From NCBI GenBank assembly GCA_021820785.1, contig JAKADE010000240.1, forward strand, positions 1-5,281: a DNA stretch of 5,281 bases. Direction: 5' to 3'. Positions 1-5,281 of this stretch are shown here, in pieces. The translations under genes were made by a program, and so were the position numbers. The notes under the pieces were generated by a model. The model did no database searches. It was not told the origin of the DNA and worked only from the letters and a program-made list of their open reading frames with translations. Position 1 is the first letter of the stretch. Each line of letters begins with the position of its first letter. The stretch is from Pseudomonadota bacterium. GTDB lineage: Bacteria > Pseudomonadota > Gammaproteobacteria > Steroidobacterales > Steroidobacteraceae.

Positions 1-116
1 CGGAAGCGGCCCTCGAAGCGCATGATGGAATCGAACGCCACCGAGCCGCAAATCAGGGCTTTGCGGATGTTCTCACCGCTGCGTGACACCCCGCCCGTCG
101 GGAAAGTGTGTGTCAT
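1..116 (-). CDS. PfkB-family (ribokinase/adenosine kinase-like) carbohydrate kinase, N-terminal fragment
   Basis: The minus-strand frame opens after a TGA at 125-123 and runs off the window. The visible protein includes KALICGSVAFDSIMRFEGRF. This is the characteristic N-terminal strand of a proteobacterial PfkB-family kinase often annotated as adenosine kinase or carbohydrate kinase; members phosphorylate a sugar or nucleoside with ATP. Only 38 complete codons are visible, so the catalytic aspartate and ATP-binding motifs cannot be checked and the substrate cannot be assigned. The start is uncertain: ATG at 116-114 and GTG at 89-87 are in frame. Family members usually begin only a few residues before the LICGS strand, which favours the shorter form, but neither codon has a well-placed ribosome binding site. 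It lies 82 nt after fdsD on the same strand. I see no functional link to formate metabolism. Confidence 0.6.
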   Translation of the reverse strand, partial: MTHTFPTGGVSRSGENIRKALICGSVAFDSIMRFEGRF

Positions 117-146
117 GCCGTATCAGGTCGTATGGGTCAGCTTTTT

Positions 147-175
147 ATTCTAACCCAATCGGCCTCCAAACTCCA
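147..175 (-). promoter_or_regulatory. Weak candidate sigma70-type promoter before the kinase gene
   Basis: In the 82-bp gap between fdsD and the kinase, the minus strand has TAGAAT at 152-147 (5 of 6 bases of the -10 consensus), inside an unusually AT-rich patch (about 141-157). At 17-bp spacing the -35 position holds TGGAGT (175-170), only about 3 of 6 matching. Transcription would begin near 140, leaving a leader of about 24 nt to the ATG or about 51 nt to the GTG. I see no terminator hairpin with a T-run after fdsD, so read-through from the fds operon is equally possible. Confidence 0.25.
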
Positions 176-198
176 GGCGACCTTGTGGCCCGGGCCGC

Positions 199-432
199 TC
201 AGGCCGGTTGCGGCTCTGCGGCCGCGAGCACCTCGATGCCGCGGCGCGCCAGCTCGTTCAACCCCGCACCATCCGTGGCGCGCAGGTGGGCGATGATCTG
301 CCGGCGCATGCGCGGCTCCCAGAAGCGGCGCAGGTGCTGGGCAACATCCTCTGCGGCCTGGGCCGGCGGCGACTCGCTCGCGAAGAACGTACTGATCTCG
401 TTCGCCATCTTAACCAGCAGCTCTATGTTCAT
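199..432 (-). CDS. fdsD: Formate dehydrogenase delta subunit
   Basis: A small cytoplasmic protein of 77 residues with no cysteine and no visible cofactor site. FdsD is required for activity of the Fds formate dehydrogenases and is found bound to the complex in R. capsulatus; its exact chemical role is not clear. The family signature is visible: an N-terminal LVKMANEISTFF segment (residues 6-17), then a central block, HLRRFWEPRMRRQIIAHL (33-50), and a C-terminal LNELARRGIEVL helix (58-69). The tail is rich in Ala and Pro. The start at 432 fits the known N-terminus, although another in-frame ATG occurs at codon 9. The likely ribosome binding site, GAGGAG at 451-446, overlaps the fdhD stop and lies a rather long 13 nt from the ATG. 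It is the last gene of the fds set here. The identification rests on the FWEPRMR block and the position after fdhD. Confidence 0.92.
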   Translation of the reverse strand: MNIELLVKMANEISTFFASESPPAQAAEDVAQHLRRFWEPRMRRQIIAHLRATDGAGLNELARRGIEVLAAAEPQPA

Positions 433-445
433 GACGGTCGGTTAT

Positions 446-451
446 CTCCTC
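446..451 (-). promoter_or_regulatory. Probable ribosome binding site of fdsD
   Basis: GAGGAG on the minus strand overlaps the TGA stop of fdhD (452-450) and precedes the fdsD ATG at 432 by 13 nt. The match is good but the spacing is longer than the usual 5-9 nt. A ribosome ending fdhD would sit directly on this site, so coupled re-initiation is plausible. Confidence 0.5.
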
Positions 452-1280
452 AATTCTCGCGCAGGCGGTGCCCATGCGCGTAAACGACGTGTTGCTGCTC
501 GCGCGCAAAGGCGACGAGGGTCACGCCGGTCTGGCGGGCGACGCGCACCGCGAGCGCCGTAGGCGCCGACAGCGCGGCGATGAAACTGATGCCCACCGCG
601 GCGCACTTCTGCACCATCTCGAAGCTCGCGCGACTGGTGAGCAGCACGAAGCCGCCGGCGAGGTCCGCCCCGGCGCGCACCTGTGCGCCGATCAGCTTGT
701 CGAGCGCATTGTGACGGCCGACGTCCTCGCGCACCGTCTCGATGCCCACTGCGGGCCGGACCCAGGCGGCCGCATGCACGCTGCCGGTGAGCGCGTTGAG
801 GGGCTGGCGCGGCCCGAGCGCTGCGATGGCCGCATGCAGCTCGCGCACGCTGACCGTCGGGCCGCCGGTGAGCGGCGCCAGCGTGCGTACGGCCTGCTCG
901 GCCGTCTCCACGCCGCACAGGCCGCAGCCGGTGCGCCCGGTCAGCCGGCGCCGCCGCTCGAGAAGTGCGGTGAAGCGTTCCCAGGCAACGCTCAGGCGGA
1001 TCTCGATCGACTCGCCCGCGGGGCGCACCGCCACACCGCGAATCTCCTCGGGTCGCTCCACCAATCCCTCACTCAAGGTGAAGCCCACGGCGAAGTCTTC
1101 CAGATCGGCCGGGGTCGCCAGCATCACCCCATGCGGCACATCCTCGTAGACCAGCGCCACCGGCACCTCCTCGGCGACCTGGTCGACGGCGTGCTCGAGC
1201 GTCCCGGCACGCCAGCGCTCGACCTCGATCTGCACGACGGCACCGTGCGCACCGGTCGCGGACTCAGGCATGCACCGCAT
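450..1280 (-). CDS. fdhD: Formate dehydrogenase accessory sulfurtransferase FdhD (FdsC of the fds operon)
   Basis: FdhD carries sulfur from a cysteine desulfurase (IscS in E. coli) to the bis-MGD cofactor and helps insert it into the catalytic subunit. The 276 residues are a normal length. Visible family motifs are FAVGFTLSEGL at 63-73; the sulfur-transfer motif GCGLCG with C119 and C122; EDVGRHNALDKLIG at 185-198; LTSRASFEMVQKCA at 214-227; and SAPTALAV at 238-245. The gene starts inside the end of fdsA: ATG at 1280-1278 gives a 17-nt overlap, and a second in-frame ATG at 1271-1269 gives an 8-nt overlap (ATGCCTGA). Neither has a clear Shine-Dalgarno sequence, so translation is probably coupled to fdsA. 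The N-terminus is therefore uncertain by three residues. Within fds operons this homologue is named fdsC. It ends 17 nt before fdsD. Confidence 0.95.
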   Translation of the reverse strand: MRCMPESATGAHGAVVQIEVERWRAGTLEHAVDQVAEEVPVALVYEDVPHGVMLATPADLEDFAVGFTLSEGLVERPEEIRGVAVRPAGESIEIRLSVAWERFTALLERRRRLTGRTGCGLCGVETAEQAVRTLAPLTGGPTVSVRELHAAIAALGPRQPLNALTGSVHAAAWVRPAVGIETVREDVGRHNALDKLIGAQVRAGADLAGGFVLLTSRASFEMVQKCAAVGISFIAALSAPTALAVRVARQTGVTLVAFAREQQHVVYAHGHRLREN

Positions 1281-4113
1281 CGCGCGGCCGGGTCAGCGAG
1301 CGCTCGAGTGCCGCACGCGCGCGCCACGCCTCCGCCTGGGTGATGCGCACCACCTGCACGGCGGTGACCTTGTATTCGGGGCAGTTCGTCGCCCAGTCGG
1401 AGTTCTCCGTGGTGACTACGTTGGCCTGGGTCTGAGGGAAGTGGAAGGTCGTGTACACGACGCCGGGGGCGATGCGCTGGCTGACCCGGGCACGCAGCAC
1501 CGTCTCGCCGGTACGACTGGTGAGACCGACCCAGTCGCCATCGGCGATGCCGCGGGTCTCGGCATCGTGCGGGTGGATCTCCAGCACGTCCTCGGCGTGC
1601 CAGACCACGTTGTCGGTGCGCCGGGTCTGCGCCCCGACGTTGTACTGCGACAGAATCCGGCCGGTCGTCAGGAGCAGCGGGAAGCGGCTGTTGACCCGCT
1701 CGCTGGTGGGCACGTACTCGGTTGTGTAGAAGCGGCCCTTGCCGCGCACGAACTGCCCGACGTGCATGGTGGGAGTGCCCTCGGGCGCCGCCTCGTTGCA
1801 CGGCCACTGGATGCTGCCCAGCCGGTCGAGCTTCTCGTAGGAGACCCCGGCGAAGGTGGGCGTCAGGCGCGCAATCTCGTCCATGATCTCGGACGGATGG
1901 CGGTAGTCCATCGGGTAGCCCAGCGCTCTCGAGAGCAGCACGGTGACCTCCCAGTCGGCATATCCGGCACGCGGCGGGATGACCTGGCGGACTCGCGAGA
2001 TGCGCCGCTCCGCATTGGTGAAAGTGCCATCCTTCTCCAGGAACGAGGAACCGGGCAGGAAGACATGCGCGAACTTCGCCGTCTCGTTCAGGAACAGGTC
2101 CTGCACGATCACGCACTCCATCGCCGCCATGGCGCTCGCGACGTGATGCGTATCGGGATCGGACTGCACGAAATCCTCTCCCTGCACGTACATCCCGCGG
2201 AACGTGCCATCGAGCGCCGCTTCGAACATGTTCGGGATGCGCAGTCCCGGCTCCGGATCGAGCGATACGCCCCAGGCCTGCTCGAACAGCCCGCGCACCT
2301 GCGGATCGGACACGTGGCGATAGCCGCTGAACTCGTGGGGAAACGAGCCCATGTCGCACGAGCCCTGCACGTTGTTCTGGCCGCGCAGCGGGTTGACCCC
2401 GACGCCCTCGCGGCCCAGGTTGCCGGTCGCCATGGCGAGATTGGCGAGTGCCATCACCGCGGTCGATCCCTGGCTGTGCTCGGTCACACCGAGACCGTAA
2501 TAGATCGCGCCGTTGCCGCCCGTGGCGTAGAGACGCGCGGCGCGGCGCACCTGCTCGGGCGCCACGCCGGTGACCTCGGCGAGCGCCTCGGGTGAGTTGC
2601 GTGCCTCGGAGACGAACGACTTCCAGCGCTCGTATGACGGCAACTCGCAACGCTCGGCGACGAACGTCTCGCGCGTCAGCCCCTCGGTCACGATGACGTG
2701 CGCGAGCGCATTGAGCACCGCCACGTTGGTGCCCGGCCGCAGCTGCAGATGCAGGTCCGCTGCGATATGCGGACTGCGCACCAAACCGATGGCACGCGGA
2801 TCGATGACGATCAGCTTGGCGCCCTCGCGCAGCCGGCGCTTCATCTGCGAGGCGAATACCGGATGGCCATCGGTCGGATTCGCACCGATGACCAGAATCA
2901 CATCGGCCTCGGCGACCGAGGTGAACGCCTGCGTACCGGCCGACTCCCCGATCGTGCTCTTCAGGCCGTAGCCGGTCGGCGAATGGCACACGCGCGCGCA
3001 GGTATCGACGTTGTTCGTTCCGAACGCGGCGCGGACCAGCTTCTGCACCAGGAAGGTCTCCTCGTTGGTGCAGCGCGAGGAGGTGATGCCGCCGACCGAA
3101 TCGCGGCCGTAGCGCGCCTGGATGCGGCGGATTTCGCGGGCGGCATGCGCGATCGCCTCCTCCCAGGACACCTCCTGCCACGGATCGTGGATGTTGGCGC
3201 GGATCAGGGGCTTCAACTGACGATCGGCGTGCATCGCGTAGCCGTAGGCAAAGCGCCCCTTGACGCAGGCGTGGCCGTGGTTGGCATGGCCGTTGCGGTT
3301 CGGCACCATGCGCACGACTTGCGGGGCCTCGTCCGGGCCGGCGACCTCGGCGCTGAAGCTGCAGCCGACACCGCAGTAGGCGCAGGTGGTGGTCACTGCG
3401 CGGGTGCGCTCCCGACCCTGCGTGAGCGATTTCTCACTCAGCGCCGCCGTCGGGCAGGACTCGACGCAGGCGCCGCACGAGACGCACTCGGATTCCAGGA
3501 ACGGCTGCGCCTGGCTCGCGACGATCTTCGAATCGAAACCGCGCCCCTGTACCGTGAGCGCGAAGGTGCCCTGAATGTCGTCGCAGGCACGCACGCACCG
3601 CGAGCACACGATGCACAGCTCGGGATCGAACTGGAAATACGGGTTGCTGCGGTCGACCTCGAGCGGCCGGTGCACCGCGCCCGGCGCGTAGGAGCTTTCG
3701 GTCACGCCGACCTCTGCGGCCATCGACTGCAGCTCGCAGTGTCCGTCGGCGGCACAGTTCTCGCACTCGAGCGGATGGTCCGAGACGTAAAGATCGATGA
3801 CCCCGCGACGCAGTCGGCTCAGATTCTGCGACTGGGTGCGCACCTTCATGCCCGCCTCGGCGAGCGTGGTGCAGGACGCCGGGAAGCCCTTGCGTCCCTC
3901 GATCTCGACCAGACACAGGCGGCACGAGCCGAATGCCTTGAGCGTGTCGGTCGCGCACAGCTTCGGCACCGCGATGCCGGCGAGGGCCGCGGCACGCATC
4001 AGCGAGGTGCCGGCCGGCACGCTGATCGCGTGTCCGTCGATCTCCAGGGTGACCGGCTCGCCCGCTGCGGCCGGCTCCGGCGTACCGTGATCGTGATAGT
4101 CGATTGCATACAT
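1264..4113 (-). CDS. fdsA: NAD+-dependent formate dehydrogenase, alpha (catalytic Mo-bis-MGD) subunit
   Basis: This subunit oxidises formate to CO2 at a molybdenum bis-MGD centre and passes electrons to FdsB. The 949 residues match the usual FdsA size (about 950-960). Domains and ligands in order: a [2Fe-2S] domain with C53, C64, C67, C81; a NuoG-type His/Cys site with H113, C117, C120, C126; a two-cluster ferredoxin region with C167, C170, C173, C177 and C210, C213, C216, C220; and the Mo-domain [4Fe-4S] site with C244, C247, C251, C283, followed by K285. The catalytic pair is C376-H377 in ARVCHSPTG, with R577 in NPLRGQNNVQG. These agree, with a constant offset of 10, with residues I recall for R. 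capsulatus (C386, H387, R587). The Mo ligand is cysteine, not selenocysteine. The C-terminal MGD-binding domain spans about 805-920. The ATG is supported by GGAGG 8 nt upstream. There is no signal peptide or Tat motif, so it is cytoplasmic. The end overlaps the start of fdhD. Confidence 0.97.
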   Translation of the reverse strand: MYAIDYHDHGTPEPAAAGEPVTLEIDGHAISVPAGTSLMRAAALAGIAVPKLCATDTLKAFGSCRLCLVEIEGRKGFPASCTTLAEAGMKVRTQSQNLSRLRRGVIDLYVSDHPLECENCAADGHCELQSMAAEVGVTESSYAPGAVHRPLEVDRSNPYFQFDPELCIVCSRCVRACDDIQGTFALTVQGRGFDSKIVASQAQPFLESECVSCGACVESCPTAALSEKSLTQGRERTRAVTTTCAYCGVGCSFSAEVAGPDEAPQVVRMVPNRNGHANHGHACVKGRFAYGYAMHADRQLKPLIRANIHDPWQEVSWEEAIAHAAREIRRIQARYGRDSVGGITSSRCTNEETFLVQKLVRAAFGTNNVDTCARVCHSPTGYGLKSTIGESAGTQAFTSVAEADVILVIGANPTDGHPVFASQMKRRLREGAKLIVIDPRAIGLVRSPHIAADLHLQLRPGTNVAVLNALAHVIVTEGLTRETFVAERCELPSYERWKSFVSEARNSPEALAEVTGVAPEQVRRAARLYATGGNGAIYYGLGVTEHSQGSTAVMALANLAMATGNLGREGVGVNPLRGQNNVQGSCDMGSFPHEFSGYRHVSDPQVRGLFEQAWGVSLDPEPGLRIPNMFEAALDGTFRGMYVQGEDFVQSDPDTHHVASAMAAMECVIVQDLFLNETAKFAHVFLPGSSFLEKDGTFTNAERRISRVRQVIPPRAGYADWEVTVLLSRALGYPMDYRHPSEIMDEIARLTPTFAGVSYEKLDRLGSIQWPCNEAAPEGTPTMHVGQFVRGKGRFYTTEYVPTSERVNSRFPLLLTTGRILSQYNVGAQTRRTDNVVWHAEDVLEIHPHDAETRGIADGDWVGLTSRTGETVLRARVSQRIAPGVVYTTFHFPQTQANVVTTENSDWATNCPEYKVTAVQVVRITQAEAWRARAALERSLTRPRDAVHA

Positions 4114-4121
4114 GCTGAACG

Positions 4122-4126
4122 CCTCC
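4122..4126 (-). promoter_or_regulatory. Ribosome binding site of fdsA
   Basis: On the minus strand GGAGG lies 8 nt before the fdsA ATG at 4113. This is an ideal Shine-Dalgarno match and spacing, and it fixes the start codon. It is the strongest ribosome binding site in the window, as expected for the main catalytic subunit. Confidence 0.8.
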
Positions 4127-4134
4127 GACGGCGG

Positions 4135-4149
4135 CGGCGCCCGGCGCCG
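4135..4149 (-). repeat. GC-rich inverted repeat in the fdsB-fdsA gap
   Basis: In the 48-bp gap between fdsB and fdsA, the minus strand reads CGGCG-CCGGG-CGCCG, a 5-bp all-GC stem with a 5-nt loop. No run of T follows, so it is not an intrinsic terminator. It could stabilise the message end or be chance in GC-rich DNA. It lies 8 nt upstream of the GGAGG site and does not cover it. Confidence 0.35.
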
Positions 4150-4161
4150 GCCGCAGCTCCA

Positions 4162-5281
4162 TCATTGCTGCGCGCGTGCGCTGAAATCGCCCCGAAAGTG
4201 CTTCAGGGCGCTCTGTACCGGAAACGGCGTCATGCCGCCGAGGCCGCACAGCGAACCGTGCAGCATCAGCTCGCACAGCTCCTGAAGTCGCTCCAGTGCG
4301 CGCTCCCCACCGCCGCCGGCGAGGATCTGGTCGAGCAGCTCGACGCCGCGGGTCGAACCGATGCGGCACGGGGTGCATTTGCCGCAGGACTCCACGGCAC
4401 AGAAGTGCATCGCGTAACGCGCCATGCGCGCCATATCCACGCTGTCGTCGAACGCGACGATCCCGCCGTGGCCGAGCATCGCGCCACTCGCGGCGAGCGC
4501 CTCGTAATCAACCGGCAGATCGAACTGCGCAGCCGGCACGTACGCCCCGAGGGGGCCGCCGACCTGCACCGCGCGGATCGGCCGGCCGCTCGCCGAGCCG
4601 CCGCCGTAATCGTAGAGCAGCTCGCGCAGCGTCAGACCGAACGCGCGCTCGACCAGCCCCCCGCGCTTGATGTTGCCGGCCAGCTGCAGCGGCAGCGTGC
4701 CGCGCGACTTGCCGCTGCCGAAATCGGCGTAGAACTGCGCGCCGCGCTCGAGGATCAGCGGCACGGTGGCCAGCGTGATGACGTTGTTGACCACCGTGGG
4801 ACGGCCGAACAGGCCCCGCACCGCCGGCAGCGGCGGACGCACGCGCACCTCTCCGCGCCGCCCCTCCAGGCTCTCGAGCATGGAGGTCTCCTCGCCGCAG
4901 ATGTACGCGCCGGCCCCGAGGCGCACCTCGAGCTCGAAACGCCGCCCGCTGCCGAGCACGTCGCTGCCGAGGTATCCGGCGGCGTAGGCGGCCGCAATGG
5001 CCTGGGTCAGCGTGCGCCAGGCGTGCGGGTATTCGGCCCGCAGATAGATGTAGCCCTGGGTCGCGCCGACGGCGATGCCGGCAATGGTCATGCCCTCGAT
5101 CAGGCTGAGTGGATCGCCCTCCATCAGCATGCGGTCGGAGAAGGTGCCCGAGTCGCCCTCATCGGCGTTGCAGGTGACGTACTTCTGGCCCGTCGGCTGC
5201 TCGAGCACCGTCTTCCACTTGATGCCGGTCGGAAACGCCGCCCCGCCGCGCCCGCGCAGCCCGGAGCGGGTGATCTGCTCG
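4162..5281 (-). CDS. fdsB: NAD+-dependent formate dehydrogenase, beta (NuoF-like, FMN diaphorase) subunit, 5'-partial
   Basis: This subunit accepts electrons from the catalytic subunit through Fe-S clusters and reduces NAD+ at a bound FMN in the cytoplasm. The open frame runs from the window edge (the first complete codon begins at 5280) to TGA at 4164-4162, giving 372 visible residues; the N-terminus is missing. In visible numbering, a glycine-rich FMN/NAD site (SGLRGRGGAAFPTG) lies at 6-19. The NuoF motif NADEGDSGTF follows at about 38-47, and the segment GAGAYICGEETSMLESLEGR at about 122-141 is also typical. A SLBB-like region comes next. The [4Fe-4S] ligands are C299, C302, C305 (ESCGKCTPCRIG) and C345 (CGLGG). 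Known FdsB proteins are about 500 residues, so roughly a quarter to a third is probably missing. A GTG at 5208-5206 is an internal valine, not the start, because the conserved FMN motif lies before it. The neighbouring fdsA, fdhD and fdsD favour FdsB over respiratory NuoF, which the sequence alone would also allow. Confidence 0.94.
   Translation of the reverse strand, partial: EQITRSGLRGRGGAAFPTGIKWKTVLEQPTGQKYVTCNADEGDSGTFSDRMLMEGDPLSLIEGMTIAGIAVGATQGYIYLRAEYPHAWRTLTQAIAAAYAAGYLGSDVLGSGRRFELEVRLGAGAYICGEETSMLESLEGRRGEVRVRPPLPAVRGLFGRPTVVNNVITLATVPLILERGAQFYADFGSGKSRGTLPLQLAGNIKRGGLVERAFGLTLRELLYDYGGGSASGRPIRAVQVGGPLGAYVPAAQFDLPVDYEALAASGAMLGHGGIVAFDDSVDMARMARYAMHFCAVESCGKCTPCRIGSTRGVELLDQILAGGGGERALERLQELCELMLHGSLCGLGGMTPFPVQSALKHFRGDFSARAQQ

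Noticed and set aside
119..138. Imperfect tandem repeat (CGTATCAGGT / CGTATGGGTC) before the kinase start
   Set aside because: The two copies share only about 6 of 10 bases without gaps, there are only two, and nothing supports a regulatory role.
187..196. Perfect palindrome GGCCCGGGCC just after the fdsD stop, considered as a terminator or operator
   Set aside because: It is only 10 bp with no loop and no T-run after it, and palindromes of this kind are expected by chance in DNA this GC-rich.
1126..1132. Possible selenocysteine or frameshift sites in the formate dehydrogenase genes
   Set aside because: The FdsA Mo ligand is encoded as cysteine (C376), no in-frame TGA occurs within fdsA, and fdsA and fdhD read through without interruption.
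468..1343. Plus-strand open frame (291 codons) opposite fdhD
   Set aside because: It is the antisense shadow of fdhD, with no motif and no plausible ribosome binding site or independent context.
1270..2595. Long open frame (441 codons) on the plus strand opposite fdsA
   Set aside because: It is antisense to well-conserved fdsA sequence, its translation is rich in Arg, His and Ala without recognisable motifs, and such frames are common opposite GC-rich genes with strong third-position bias.
1124..3181. Long minus-strand open frame (685 codons) in a different frame from fdsA
   Set aside because: It overlaps fdsA and fdhD in another frame, has a low-complexity Arg/Ala/Gly-rich translation, and the real frames carry all the conserved motifs.
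3434..4378. Minus-strand open frame spanning the fdsB-fdsA gap, which might suggest a fusion or extra gene
   Set aside because: It is out of frame with both genes and Arg-rich, while the real fdsB stop (4164-4162) and fdsA start with GGAGG explain the region fully.

Overview
The window is GC-rich (about two thirds G+C by eye), and every supported gene lies on the minus strand. It holds most of an operon for the soluble, NAD+-dependent, molybdenum formate dehydrogenase of the Fds type (known order fdsG-B-A-C-D). This enzyme is known from Pseudomonadota such as Cupriavidus necator and Rhodobacter capsulatus. The GC content, the operon type and the kinase at the low-coordinate end suggest a beta- or gammaproteobacterium. 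I cannot name a genus.

Layout in the direction of transcription, from high to low coordinates: (1) fdsB, the NuoF-like diaphorase subunit, cut at its 5' end by the window edge (5281-4162). (2) A 48-bp gap with a GC-rich inverted repeat and a good ribosome binding site. (3) fdsA, the 949-residue NuoG-like and bis-MGD catalytic subunit, complete (4113-1264). (4) fdhD, called fdsC in this operon, the sulfurtransferase and chaperone that matures the molybdenum cofactor (1280-450); its start overlaps the end of fdsA. (5) fdsD, a 77-residue accessory subunit (432-199). (6) An 82-bp gap with a weak candidate promoter. (7) The first codons of a PfkB-family sugar/nucleoside kinase that runs off the low-coordinate end.

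FdsA oxidises formate to CO2 at the Mo site and passes electrons along its chain of Fe-S clusters to FdsB. FdsB reduces NAD+ at its FMN. FdhD supplies the sulfur ligand to the Mo cofactor, and FdsD is needed for active holoenzyme. The NuoE-like subunit FdsG and any LysR-type regulator would lie beyond position 5281. All cofactor ligands and active-site residues that I checked in the visible genes are present, with no frameshift. No mobile element, RNA gene, CRISPR array or undescribed system is visible. This is a conventional metabolic operon.
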